A stretch of 17,025 bases of DNA from Flavobacteriales bacterium (GTDB lineage Bacteria; Bacteroidota; Bacteroidia; Flavobacteriales_F; PHOS-HE28), in contig JACJZH010000025.1 in the NCBI GenBank assembly GCA_020635695.1, positions 1-17,025 on the forward strand, read 5' to 3'. Shown here piece by piece: positions 1 through 7,103 of the stretch. The position numbers were made by a program, and so were the translations under genes. How positions within the stretch are numbered: position 1 is the first letter of the stretch; the number at the start of each line of letters is the position of its first letter. The notes under the pieces were generated by a model. That model searched no databases. It had not been told where the DNA came from and was given only the letters and a program-made list of their open reading frames with translations.

Positions 1-69
1 CGGCACCTTCACCTGGAAGCGCTTCTCGAGCACTTCCACCTGCTGCACCAGCACGTAGCGGCCGCACAT
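1..69 (-). CDS. SRAP/YedK-type SOS response-associated protein (N-terminal fragment)
   Basis: Only the first 23 codons are inside the window; the gene continues past base 1. They read MCGRYVLVQQVEVLEKRFQV and on. The MCGR(Y/F) start is the hallmark of the SRAP family (bacterial YedK, human HMCES). Once Met1 is removed, Cys2 becomes the N-terminal catalytic residue that cross-links to abasic sites in single-stranded DNA, protecting them at replication forks. The ATG lies 6 bases downstream of the stop of the neighbouring membrane protein gene on the same strand, so the two are probably co-transcribed. The call rests on this N-terminus alone; the later catalytic Asn, Glu and His residues cannot be seen. 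Confidence 0.75.
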   Translation of the reverse strand, partial: MCGRYVLVQQVEVLEKRFQVKVP

Positions 70-75
70 GGCCGG

Positions 76-549
76 TCAGTGGCCCATGGGGGAACGGTCC
101 TTGTCCAGGTCCTGCACCTGACCCGACCGCTCCACGCCGGTCACGAAGTAGCGCGTTTCGCCCCGCCATGCGATGGTGGCATAGCGTTCCACGTAGCTCA
201 ACCGGACCCGTTCGCCGGTGAGGGAAACGTCCTCCAGCACATGGTACAGCGAATCGTTGTCCCCCTCCACGGAGAACTCGAAGATCTCATTGAGGCTGTT
301 GCCCTTGTCGTCGGTGGCCCCGAAGCTCTGCAGGTTCAGCTGGCCCTCGTAGGTCTTGAAGAGCATGCCGCGCTTGCTCATCTTGATCACCACCCCGGAA
401 CGCGTGCCCTTGCTGTAGGATCCGTAGTAGAGGAAGAGCATCACGCCGCAGCCCAGCAGCAGCAACACCAGCAGCAGGCGCTTGAAGAAGCGCCGGACCT
501 TGGCGCCAATGCCCTCCTTGGGATCGTTCTCGAACGCGGTGTCGGTCAT
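76..549 (-). CDS. Conserved Bacteroidota small single-pass membrane protein, function unknown
   Basis: This 157-residue protein has a basic N-terminus (KVRRFFKR around 17-24), one hydrophobic membrane segment at about 25-42, then a soluble domain with conserved-looking stretches GSYSKGTRSGVV, KRGMLFKTYEGQLNL and YATIAWRGETRYFVTGVE. I recall near-identical motifs in short Bacteroidota proteins that often carry the label 6-phosphogluconate dehydrogenase in databases. Nothing here resembles a dehydrogenase, and that label looks like a propagated error. I chose the ATG at 547-549 because it leaves a normal membrane-anchor N-terminus. The reading frame stays open upstream to 711, but that extension is antisense to the transporter gene. 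A promoter box ends 4 bases before this ATG. The SRAP gene follows after 6 bases. Confidence 0.8.
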   Translation of the reverse strand: MTDTAFENDPKEGIGAKVRRFFKRLLLVLLLLGCGVMLFLYYGSYSKGTRSGVVIKMSKRGMLFKTYEGQLNLQSFGATDDKGNSLNEIFEFSVEGDNDSLYHVLEDVSLTGERVRLSYVERYATIAWRGETRYFVTGVERSGQVQDLDKDRSPMGH

Positions 550-553
550 GCAC

Positions 554-561
554 CGAAGATA
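554..561 (-). promoter_or_regulatory. Candidate -7 promoter box TATCTTCG
   Basis: Matches five of the six fixed positions of the Bacteroidota -7 element TAnnTTTG. It ends only 4 bases before the ATG of the 157-residue membrane protein, so the transcript would have almost no leader. No convincing -33 TTG is seen at the expected distance. Confidence 0.4.
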
Positions 562-596
562 GTTTGGGGCGCTCACCCCGCACCTGACCCCGGGCA

Positions 597-604
597 TACC
601 TTCG
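597..604 (+). promoter_or_regulatory. Candidate -7 promoter box TACCTTCG
   Basis: Matches five of the six fixed positions of TAnnTTTG and lies 6 bases before the ATG of the cation transporter gene. Together with the box at 554-561 on the other strand it makes a compact divergent promoter region of 61 bases. A very short or absent 5' leader is implied. Confidence 0.4.
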
Positions 605-610
605 TCCGGC

Positions 611-1477
611 ATGGCCCATGAGCACCATACCGGAACCCGCGCGCTGGGCCTGGCCTTCGGGCTGAACCTGGCCTTCACCGTGGTGGAGGCGATCGGCGGC
701 TGGTGGACCAACAGCGCAGCGGTGCTGAGCGATTCGGTGCACGACCTGGGCGACTGCCTGGTGCTGGGTGCCGCGTGGTACCTGACTCGGCTGGCAGCGC
801 GCGGAAGGGATGAACGATACAGCTACGGCTACGGCCGTTACCGGATGCTGGGAGGCTGGGCCGCCGCCCTGGTGCTGATCGTCGGGTCGGTGATCATGCT
901 GGTGGTGGGCACGTACCGCCTCTGGCATCCCGAACCGGTGGATGCCACCGGTATGCTCTGGCTGGCGGTCTTCGGTGTGGTGATGAACGGGCTCGCCGCA
1001 GGGTTCCTTCATCGGGGGCACAGCCTGAACGAACGGGGGGTGTACCTGCACCTGCTGGAGGACGTGCTCGGCTGGGTGGCCGTGCTGATCGGCGCCCTGG
1101 TGATGCGCGCCACAGGCTGGGTCTGGGTGGACCCGTTGCTCACCATCGGGATCAGCCTGTTCATCGGCTGGAACGCGTTGCGCACCCTTTCGCAGGGCAC
1201 GCGCATCCTGATGCAGGCCCAGCCCGAACGCTACGACGAACAGGCCGTTCGCAAGGCCCTGCTCGCGGTGCCGGGTGTCACCGGCGTGCACGACCAGCAT
1301 GCCTGGACGCTGGACGGGCGCTACCTGGTGCTCACCGTGCACCTGGTGGTGAACGCGACCGATGCCCTGCGCCGGGCCAAGGATGCCGCCCGCGAACAAC
1401 TCAACGCCCTGGGCGTGGACCACGCCACCATCGAGGTGGAACTGGAGGGCGAGGAATGCACCCTGCAACACCACTGA
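611..1477 (+). CDS. Cation diffusion facilitator (CDF) family transporter, probably Zn2+/H+ antiporter
   Basis: At 288 residues this has the usual length and layout of CzcD/ZitB-type CDF exporters, which move Zn2+ or similar divalent metals out of the cytoplasm in exchange for protons. Six membrane segments are seen at roughly 10-30, 36-58, 80-100, 115-133, 144-168 and 173-190. The transport-site residues are present as two HxxxD motifs: H44/D48 in segment 2 (SDSVHDLGD) and H147/D151 in segment 5 (HLLEDVLG). This is the H-D/H-D set typical of zinc-selective members. The C-terminal part, about 205-285, fits the cytoplasmic ferredoxin-like dimerisation domain (VPGVTGVHDQHAWTLDG). A few histidines occur at the N-terminus (MAHEHH) but there is no long His loop. 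A short basic ORF begins 4 bases after the stop. Confidence 0.93.
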   Translation: MAHEHHTGTRALGLAFGLNLAFTVVEAIGGWWTNSAAVLSDSVHDLGDCLVLGAAWYLTRLAARGRDERYSYGYGRYRMLGGWAAALVLIVGSVIMLVVGTYRLWHPEPVDATGMLWLAVFGVVMNGLAAGFLHRGHSLNERGVYLHLLEDVLGWVAVLIGALVMRATGWVWVDPLLTIGISLFIGWNALRTLSQGTRILMQAQPERYDEQAVRKALLAVPGVTGVHDQHAWTLDGRYLVLTVHLVVNATDALRRAKDAAREQLNALGVDHATIEVELEGEECTLQHH

Positions 1478-1481
1478 GGCG

Positions 1482-1625
1482 ATGCGCAAGCAGCTGTTCC
1501 GCCTGTTGGCCCGCCTGAACAAGGCCCTGCTGCCCACGCTCTGGCAGCGCGACCTGGCCCGGCTGAAGCGCTGGGAGAAGGCCCTGGCGGCCTACCGGTA
1601 CTGGGTGACGCGCAACGCGCTCTAG
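1482..1625 (+). CDS. 47-residue basic protein, conserved small Bacteroidota family (not SmpB)
   Basis: This very short ORF starts with ATG 4 bases after the transporter stop and encodes 47 residues rich in Arg, Lys, Leu and Trp (MRKQLFRLLARLNKALLPTL, ending YRYWVTRNAL). I recall 45-60 residue Flavobacteriia proteins of the pattern (K)LFRLLAKLNKAxLPxx...W..A...YRYWVxKNAL. These are often annotated as SsrA-binding protein although they are far too short and unlike real SmpB (about 150 residues). The conserved pattern, the tight spacing after the transporter and the stop codon placement all support a real gene. Its TAG overlaps the stop of the opposing gene by four bases (CTAG, 1622-1625). Function is unknown; the basic, possibly amphipathic N-terminal helix would suit RNA, ribosome or membrane surface binding, which is only a guess. 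Confidence 0.7.
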   Translation: MRKQLFRLLARLNKALLPTLWQRDLARLKRWEKALAAYRYWVTRNAL

Positions 1626-3031
1626 TGCAGCACCACACGCTGCACCGTGGCCCCGGTGCTGGTGAGCAGACGAACGAGATAGGTGCCCCGCGCCAATTCG
1701 GAGAGGTCGACCTGTCCGCGTTCCGCCGGACTGCCCGCAAGACTCACCGTGCGCACCACACCTCCTCTCGGATCCACCACCTCGAGGCGCGCCACCGGGT
1801 CCTTGTCCATCAGCTGCACATCGTAGCCGAGCAGACCGTCCGTCGGGTTCGGCATCAGCGTGAAGCCCGCCACGTTGGGGTCGGTCTCCTCGATCCCGAT
1901 GCCACAGGGCAGGGGGTCCACGGTGACCACCACGTAGGCGGAATCAGCGGCGCACGGCGGCGCCTCCACCACATAGGCGTACTGCCCCGGGAAGTTGGTC
2001 ATGGCATTGAACACCACGTTGGTCCCGGTGCCGATGTTGAATCCCAGCGGATCGATCCATTTGCCATTGGTGGGCGCTCCACTGAGCACGCTGTACAGCA
2101 CGAAGGCCGTGTCCGTTTCACACACCAGGGCCGTTCCGCCCGTGCCTGCCTCGGGCACCTCCACCTCCAGCACGTCGATCACCGCGAAGGGATCGTCGCA
2201 GGGAGCGATCCCGGGAACGGTGTACGTGTACGCACCACTGGCGTTGGTCGCCGGATCGTAGGTCCCGTTGAAGCTGGTGCCGTTCGGCCCCGTCCAGGTT
2301 CCGCCCATATCGGGCCCGCCCGTAAGTACGGTGAACAGGTCCACCGGTGAACCGGTCTCGCAGATGCTGTAAGGCCCACCCATGCCGGGGTCGTTGTTGG
2401 GCAGGTAGCTGATCACCACTTGGGAAAGGGTGTCGGAGCAGGGAGGGTTCTGGTCGAACAGGTAGGTGTACAGACCGGCCGGGTCCTGTCCGGGAACGAG
2501 GTCCGGACCATGGGGCTGACCGAACGGATCAAGCCACTCACCCCAGGTGTCGGGGGTGCCTCCGAGCAGGCTGATCAGGGGAATGTCGGGGCCCACGTTG
2601 CAGATGGTATGGAACCCATCGACACCGGGGTCGGGCACCGGTTCGGGCAGTACGGTGACCGTGCCGTTGTACATGTCTACCACGTTGGTGTCATTGCCCC
2701 CATTGGTGATGAGCTCGAGCGTAGCCACCAGCTGGTAGTTGCCAGCGATCCAGGGGCCACCCGGAGGCAGGGGCTCGTTGAACGGCGTGATGACCGGGGA
2801 GCCGATACCGCTGGACGCGGCACGATAGACCAGCTCGATCGTACTTCCCACCACGTTCAAGGAGAAGCTCGATGCGGCGAAGTTGGAGGACGGATAGGTT
2901 CCGACCACGTTGATGTCCACCAGGTCGCATTCGGTGGGCGTGGCGGGTGACAGGACCACGTTGGTGATCGTCTGGGCTTGGACCGTTGCGGCCACCACAA
3001 GGGTCAACAGGAGGGTCGAGATTCTTGTCAT
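1622..3031 (-). CDS. T9SS-exported repeat protein with type A C-terminal sorting domain
   Basis: This 469-residue secreted protein opens with a clear signal peptide (MTRISTLLLTLVVAATVQAQ, cleaved near residue 20). I chose the second ATG of the frame (3029-3031) because the 7-residue upstream extension would spoil this signal. Residues 21-130 form an N-terminal beta-rich domain. Three tandem repeats follow at about 131-210, 213-292 and 293-373. Each has a Cys near its start (C144, C224, C304, exactly 80 apart), a G.W.DP/GP.G centre, a G.Y.Y segment and a PC motif (C198, C278, C360), suggesting one disulfide per repeat. The last 85 residues (MPNPTDG, LARGTYLVRL, VQRVVLH) match the type A T9SS sorting domain, so the protein should cross the outer membrane and be released or anchored at the cell surface. 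The function of the repeats is unknown; adhesion or cell-surface structure is plausible. Confidence 0.88.
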   Translation of the reverse strand: MTRISTLLLTLVVAATVQAQTITNVVLSPATPTECDLVDINVVGTYPSSNFAASSFSLNVVGSTIELVYRAASSGIGSPVITPFNEPLPPGGPWIAGNYQLVATLELITNGGNDTNVVDMYNGTVTVLPEPVPDPGVDGFHTICNVGPDIPLISLLGGTPDTWGEWLDPFGQPHGPDLVPGQDPAGLYTYLFDQNPPCSDTLSQVVISYLPNNDPGMGGPYSICETGSPVDLFTVLTGGPDMGGTWTGPNGTSFNGTYDPATNASGAYTYTVPGIAPCDDPFAVIDVLEVEVPEAGTGGTALVCETDTAFVLYSVLSGAPTNGKWIDPLGFNIGTGTNVVFNAMTNFPGQYAYVVEAPPCAADSAYVVVTVDPLPCGIGIEETDPNVAGFTLMPNPTDGLLGYDVQLMDKDPVARLEVVDPRGGVVRTVSLAGSPAERGQVDLSELARGTYLVRLLTSTGATVQRVVLH

Positions 3032-3049
3032 GGTTCTTTCAGGATGCGT

Positions 3050-3057
3050 CAAAAATA
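3050..3057 (-). promoter_or_regulatory. -7 promoter box TATTTTTG for the T9SS cargo gene
   Basis: All six fixed positions of TAnnTTTG match. The box ends 18 bases before the ATG at 3031. It forms a divergent pair with the box at 3085-3092, the two being separated by 27 bases. No TTG is seen at the usual -33 spacing. Confidence 0.55.
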
Positions 3058-3084
3058 GACAGGATCGCCCGCCGTTCGGTCAGG

Positions 3085-3092
3085 TAGTTTTG
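3085..3092 (+). promoter_or_regulatory. -7 promoter box TAGTTTTG for the CotH-like gene
   Basis: All six fixed positions of TAnnTTTG match. The box ends 4 bases before the GTG at 3097, so transcription would begin at or very near the start codon and the mRNA would be leaderless. Confidence 0.5.
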
Positions 3093-3096
3093 TGCT

Positions 3097-5169
3097 GTGC
3101 GCGCCTGGGCCATTCCGCTGCTTTTGCTGGGCACCCGGCAGTTGCTGGCACAGGGCGGGCTGCTCATCAATGAAGTGATCGCGGACGATGATGCTGCCAG
3201 GGTGTGCGCGATCGAGCTATTCAGTGCGGGTCCCGGAGCCGTGCAGCTGCAGGGATACCGCATCGCGGCCGGCACCCGGCAAGCCGTGATCCAGCGAGAA
3301 CTCCTCGTGCAGGCCGGCGAGGTCGCCTTGCTGACGGTCGGCACGGGGGGAGATCTCCCCGATGTGGAACTGGACCTGTCCACGAAAGGTGCGACCCTGC
3401 TCCTCACGGATCCCTCCGGGACCATCATCCAGGACGTCTTCCACTATCCCGAGCTTCCGGTAGGCACCTCCTGGGGCCGTTCTCCGGATGGAGGTCTGAA
3501 AGGCACTTACTTCCGAAGGGTCGGCATGGAGGGGGGCGAGGAACGGGTCGAAGCCGTAGGGCCTCCACATCCGGCACCGACCATCAGCCGGACGCATGGG
3601 GTGAGCGGCCCCGTGGTCCGCGTTCAGGGAGGACTCCAGGACAGCATCTGGGTCAGCGTGGATGGAAGATCTCCTGAACACGGAGCGGTCGGGGTCGGGA
3701 CCGTGGAGATCCCCCTGACCAGGGACATGGTCGTACACGCCCGTACACGGTCCGCGAAGCGGCTTCCTTCTCCTGCCGCCACAGGGACCTTCCTCGTTGA
3801 CACCGCCGCGTTCTCCTTGCCCGTGGTCGCGCTTACCATGGACCCGGAGGACCTCCATGGCAGGGAACGAGGCATCGATACCCCGGGCGACCATGCCAAC
3901 TTCAGCCGGAAAGGCCGCGACTGGGAGCGGTCGTGCACGATGGTGGTGGGTCACGGTCAGGGGGAAGCGCCCTTGCAGGGCGGCATCCGGATAGCTGGCA
4001 GTGGTTCGCGGGGAAGGGTCAAGCGTTCGTTCAAGTTCCTGCTGAAGGACCGCTTTCTCAGCCCGGAGGTGGAGGTGCCCTGGTTCCCCGCCGAAGGCCT
4101 GGATGAATGCCTGCTCCGGGCCGATGCCGCACCGCACAGCTTTCTACAGCACCTGCTGATCGAGGAGGCCATGCAGGAGGTCGGCACGTCGTTGGACATT
4201 CCCCCTTCCCTGCCTGTCCGGCTGTTCATCAATGCACAGGACCGGGGCCTGTATCGGATGATGCCTCCCAAGGATGCACAGTGGTTCAGAAAGACCCATG
4301 GCAGTGCCGACCTGGACCTGCTCGAGGGACCCTCGTATGCGGTGCGTGAGGGAGACCGCGCCCATTGGGAACGGGTGGAGGAGATCCTGTTCCATGGAGG
4401 GGACCGCAAGGCCTTGGAGCCCTTGGTGGACCTTCAGGCGCTGGTGGACCTGGCCTGCCTGGACCTGTATACCGGACGCGCGGACCATGACCTGAACGTG
4501 CGGGCCTGGCGCCCACGTGGCGTGGATGGCCGCTGGGGCTGGGTGTTGTTCGACCTGGACCTGTGGGCTCCGGCCCATGAGAACACCGTGCAGCGCATGT
4601 CCCTGGCCGTGACGCCGGGAACCCCCTTCGTGCCCCAGCTGCTGGAGGAGAACAGCCTGCAGGAACTTCTCCTGTCCCGCATGAGCGCGCTCCTGGCGGG
4701 TCCCCTGGCACCGGAACGCATGAACGAGCGGTTGGACGCTCTCTCAGCGAGGTATGCGAAGGCACTCCTCCATGACCACGGGATCTGGCAGGACAGCCTC
4801 TCCGGTGCCCTTCCTCCGGATGGATCCCAGGACGTGCTCTCCGCGTTCCTGCAGGACCGGCCTGCCAGAGTGCTTCATCAGTTGGCCTCGCACACCGGGC
4901 ATGATCTAGTGACCATGCGGATGACGTGCGACCCACCGGAAGGAGGGAGCCTCCAGGTGGAAAAGGTCGACCTGGGGAGCACACCGGACCCTTCGTCGCA
5001 TTTTGCCGGCATTCCGCTTCACATCGTGGCCGTGCCACGACCCGGATGGAGGCATACCGGATGGAAGGGAAGTTCAGCGACCTCGCAGGCGATCACCGTG
5101 GACCCACGCTCGGCCAGGAGGATCACCGCCCGGTTCGCTCCCGAGCGCTCAGGCGTTGACCACCCCTGA
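3097..5169 (+). CDS. Secreted lamin-tail / CotH kinase-like protein
   Basis: This 690-residue protein starts with GTG and a signal peptide (MRAWAIPLLLLGTRQLLAQG). Residues 21-145 resemble a lamin-tail domain: INEVIADDD, IELFSAGPGAVQLQGYRI, and SWGRSPDGG at 125-133. Residues 160-235 look like a chitobiase/hexosaminidase-type beta-sandwich, with VSVDGRSPEHG and VHARTRS. Residues 240-500 match the CotH kinase-like fold: GGIRIAGSGSRGRVKRSFKF (295-314), RLFINAQDRGLYRM (375-388), ADHDLNVRAW (462-471) and FDLDLW (485-490). Known CotH proteins phosphorylate secreted proteins, as in Bacillus spore coat. The usual YxxxE motif appears here as YRMMP, with Pro390 where Glu is expected. Residues 608-682 resemble a small InlB/Flg_new-type repeat (PEGGSLQV, GWRHTGWKGSS, ITARFAPE). 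No T9SS sorting domain is present. The last 21 bases overlap the end of purQ on the other strand. Confidence 0.82.
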   Translation: MRAWAIPLLLLGTRQLLAQGGLLINEVIADDDAARVCAIELFSAGPGAVQLQGYRIAAGTRQAVIQRELLVQAGEVALLTVGTGGDLPDVELDLSTKGATLLLTDPSGTIIQDVFHYPELPVGTSWGRSPDGGLKGTYFRRVGMEGGEERVEAVGPPHPAPTISRTHGVSGPVVRVQGGLQDSIWVSVDGRSPEHGAVGVGTVEIPLTRDMVVHARTRSAKRLPSPAATGTFLVDTAAFSLPVVALTMDPEDLHGRERGIDTPGDHANFSRKGRDWERSCTMVVGHGQGEAPLQGGIRIAGSGSRGRVKRSFKFLLKDRFLSPEVEVPWFPAEGLDECLLRADAAPHSFLQHLLIEEAMQEVGTSLDIPPSLPVRLFINAQDRGLYRMMPPKDAQWFRKTHGSADLDLLEGPSYAVREGDRAHWERVEEILFHGGDRKALEPLVDLQALVDLACLDLYTGRADHDLNVRAWRPRGVDGRWGWVLFDLDLWAPAHENTVQRMSLAVTPGTPFVPQLLEENSLQELLLSRMSALLAGPLAPERMNERLDALSARYAKALLHDHGIWQDSLSGALPPDGSQDVLSAFLQDRPARVLHQLASHTGHDLVTMRMTCDPPEGGSLQVEKVDLGSTPDPSSHFAGIPLHIVAVPRPGWRHTGWKGSSATSQAITVDPRSARRITARFAPERSGVDHP

Positions 5170-5838
5170 AAGGGCCTGGAGGAGGAAAAGCCCGTCGCTG
5201 TTCCCCAACCGATCATCCGCGGCCCGTTCCGGGTGTGGCATCATGCCCATCACGTTGCGCCCCCGGTTGCACACCCCGGCAATGAGCTCCGAGCTGCCAT
5301 TGGGGTCGCAGGCCGGGGTGCTCTTCCCCTGGGCATCGCAGTACCGGAACAGGACCTGGTCATGGTCGTCGAGCTCCATGAGGGTATCCTCGTTCGCGAA
5401 GTACCTGCCCTCTCCGTGCGCGATGGGCACCTGGTAAGCCCGGTCCTCAAGACCCCGGGTCAACGGACTGTCCTTGGTCTGCGGCCGGATGTGCACGTTC
5501 CTGCACACGAAACGCTGGCCGATGTTGTGCAACAAGGCCCCCGGAAGCAGCCCTGCCTCACAGAGCACCTGAAAGCCGTTGCACACCCCGAAGACCAGAC
5601 CGCCCTTGCCTGCATGTTCGACCACCTCCTGCATGATCGGGGAAAAACGCGCGATGGCCCCCGAACGGAGGTAGTCCCCATAGGAAAAGCCACCCGGAAG
5701 GACGACCACATCGACTCCCTGCAGGTCATGCTCCTTGTGCCATAGGCGGACCACCGGACCATCTGAAAGTCCGTCCAGCACCTGGACCATGTCCTCGTCG
5801 CAGTTGGACCCGGGGAACGTGACGACTCCGAAACGCAT
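5149..5838 (-). CDS. purQ: Phosphoribosylformylglycinamidine synthase glutaminase subunit PurQ
   Basis: PurQ hydrolyses glutamine and passes ammonia to PurL, which converts FGAR to FGAM in step 4 of purine synthesis; the active complex also needs PurS. The 229-residue length is normal for stand-alone PurQ. The class I glutaminase triad is intact: Cys86 in VFGVCNGFQ, with His202 and Glu204 in MMPHPERA. The N-terminal VVTFPGSNCDED and LPGGFSYGDYLRSGA segments are PurQ signatures. A separate PurQ implies that PurS and a short-form PurL are encoded elsewhere, unlike the fused large PurL seen in many Bacteroidota. The gene lies 36 bases after the DUF6427-like membrane protein on the same strand and has its own possible promoter box in that gap. 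Confidence 0.96.
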   Translation of the reverse strand: MRFGVVTFPGSNCDEDMVQVLDGLSDGPVVRLWHKEHDLQGVDVVVLPGGFSYGDYLRSGAIARFSPIMQEVVEHAGKGGLVFGVCNGFQVLCEAGLLPGALLHNIGQRFVCRNVHIRPQTKDSPLTRGLEDRAYQVPIAHGEGRYFANEDTLMELDDHDQVLFRYCDAQGKSTPACDPNGSSELIAGVCNRGRNVMGMMPHPERAADDRLGNSDGLFLLQALSGVVNA

Positions 5839-5864
5839 GCAATGAAGGGGCTTCCGTGAGGGGA

Positions 5865-5872
5865 TAAAGGTA
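5865..5872 (-). promoter_or_regulatory. Candidate -7 promoter box TACCTTTA for purQ
   Basis: Matches five of the six fixed positions of TAnnTTTG and ends 26 bases before the purQ ATG, in the short gap after the membrane protein gene. It may give purQ a promoter of its own in addition to read-through. Confidence 0.35.
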
Positions 5873-5874
5873 GC

Positions 5875-6849
5875 TCAGCCTGACCGCAGGGCCCATACCA
5901 CAAGGGCGAGCAGCAACAGCAGCACGACATCCCCCACCCAGTTCCGCCTGATGGCCAACAAGGCATAGGTGGCGATGAGCGCCAGCGGCACGGCGATCAG
6001 AACGGATTGGCAATACCCGTTCACCAGAAAGCCCAACAGGGCCATCAGGACCAGGATCACCACATGGGCCAGCAGGGCGGCCATGAGGCCCTTTCCCCGC
6101 ACCACCCGCCCCCCGTAGGACGAGGCATAGGCCAGGCCACCAGCGACCCCCAGGGCCACCATGCCGAAGCTGGCGAGGCGTGCGAATCGCGGCTCGTCCC
6201 AGGCCGAGGGCACATGGTCGCGGAGGACGGACCGGACGAGGTCCGCTTGGGGCATGCCGAGCAGATGGAGCAAGGCACCCGTCAGCAGAAGGGGTAGGAA
6301 ACACCCGATCAAGGGAACCACGAACTCCCTCCAGGCGAAGGGGCGAAGCACCGACACCGTGGCCCAGGTGGAGACCAGGAGCAGGGCGAACGGCAGGTGG
6401 AACAGGGCTGCGATCCCGATCAACGTTCCTGCGTCGAACAACGCTGCCAAAGCTTTGCTGTCGCCGGACACCTGTACGACCCTTGCCATGGCCATCAAGG
6501 CGAACGGCATGCCGAACGTGGCCGGTCCCACATGGGTCCCGGACGGCCCCATCACCAGCAGCAGCACGAACAGCAAGGCAGCGATGCGTGACGGTCGCTC
6601 GTGGAACTCACGTTCGTTGACCGTCCGGTCCAGCAGGTAAAAGGTCCACAAGGTGGCCAACAGTCCTGCTGCGGGCGCCACCCACTCCCGCTGTCCAAAG
6701 AGCCATGAAAGCAGGGCTTGGAGCGGCATGTCCACCTCACCGGAAAGCACCCCCGGATCCCGGAACTCGGGTATCCAAAGGAGCGGGACCAGCACCAACA
6801 GCAGGAGAAACCCGGCCGGGCGGTCATGGCGGAAGGAGCGAAGGAGCAT
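5875..6849 (-). CDS. Polytopic inner membrane protein, DUF6427-like
   Basis: The protein is 324 residues long and strongly hydrophobic, with about nine or ten membrane segments (for example near 12-26, 57-73, 88-101, 106-122, 140-165, 175-198, 227-241, 255-277, 282-300 and 305-321). The central stretch FDAGTLIGIAALFHLPFALL, then LRPFAWREFVVPLIGCFLP, matches the pattern I remember for the Bacteroidota family DUF6427. In those genomes too it sits near purD and a small single-pass protein. The start codon ATG is followed by a short basic N-terminus (LLRSFRHDR), which suits the first membrane segment. No catalytic motif or transporter signature is recognisable and the function is unknown. It lies upstream of purQ on the same strand and diverges from the 60-residue membrane protein. 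Confidence 0.8.
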   Translation of the reverse strand: MLLRSFRHDRPAGFLLLLVLVPLLWIPEFRDPGVLSGEVDMPLQALLSWLFGQREWVAPAAGLLATLWTFYLLDRTVNEREFHERPSRIAALLFVLLLVMGPSGTHVGPATFGMPFALMAMARVVQVSGDSKALAALFDAGTLIGIAALFHLPFALLLVSTWATVSVLRPFAWREFVVPLIGCFLPLLLTGALLHLLGMPQADLVRSVLRDHVPSAWDEPRFARLASFGMVALGVAGGLAYASSYGGRVVRGKGLMAALLAHVVILVLMALLGFLVNGYCQSVLIAVPLALIATYALLAIRRNWVGDVVLLLLLALVVWALRSG

Positions 6850-6883
6850 GATGGCCGCGATCAGTGCATTGCGCTCACAGGCC

Positions 6884-6891
6884 TATCTTTA
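6884..6891 (+). promoter_or_regulatory. Candidate -7 promoter box TATCTTTA
   Basis: Matches five of the six fixed positions of TAnnTTTG and ends 20 bases before the ATG of the 60-residue membrane protein. A TTG occurs upstream at 6869-6871, but the 12-base spacing is shorter than expected for a -33 element. Confidence 0.35.
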
Positions 6892-6911
6892 CCACCCAAT
6901 CGACCAACTCC

Positions 6912-7094
6912 ATGCAAGAGGTGTTCTTCAGCATCGCACGGTTCCTAGAGGCCACCTTCGATTGGTTGCTCGTGCCCTTCGGCTGGCTGCCCATCATCCT
7001 GTTCTCGCTGATCCTGGGGTTCGGTGCCTTGTACTGGCTCATGCTCCAGGCGCGGTTCAACCGGCGGGCGAAGGAGCGGAACGAGCTGGCCTGA
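6912..7094 (+). CDS. 60-residue single-pass membrane protein, DUF6341-like
   Basis: The protein has an amphipathic N-terminus (MQEVFFSIARFLEATFDWLL), one membrane segment at about 24-45 ending in LYWLMLQ, and a basic, polar tail (FNRRAKERNELA). The layout FF..I..FLE..FDWLL.PF followed by a single helix and YWM resembles short Bacteroidota proteins I recall as DUF6341, often mislabelled uracil phosphoribosyltransferase. It is much too short for that enzyme and lacks a PRPP-binding motif. The ATG at 6912 was chosen over an in-frame upstream ATG at 6864 because the extension would cross the candidate promoter box. It is divergent from the DUF6427-like gene and convergent with purD, with only 9 bases to the purD stop. 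Function unknown. Confidence 0.75.
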   Translation: MQEVFFSIARFLEATFDWLLVPFGWLPIILFSLILGFGALYWLMLQARFNRRAKERNELA

Positions 7095-7103
7095 GCCCGG
7101 TCC

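Noticed and set aside
287..1537. A 416-codon open frame on the minus strand
   Set aside because: It is antisense to the CDF transporter and enters the 157-residue gene in a wrong frame; the translation is low-complexity His/Pro/Gln-rich.
3032..3052. Upstream ATG for the T9SS cargo gene, adding seven residues
   Set aside because: It would put charged residues ahead of a normal signal peptide and would overlap the full-match promoter box at 3050-3057.
3217..4137. A 306-codon frame opposite the CotH-like gene
   Set aside because: It has no domain or signal sequence, and lies antisense to well-matched lamin-tail and CotH motifs.
5149..5169. Frameshift or assembly error at the overlap of the CotH-like gene and purQ
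   Set aside because: PurQ has its normal length and C-terminus, and the CotH-like protein has only a few extra residues past its last domain, so a true 21-base convergent overlap is simpler.
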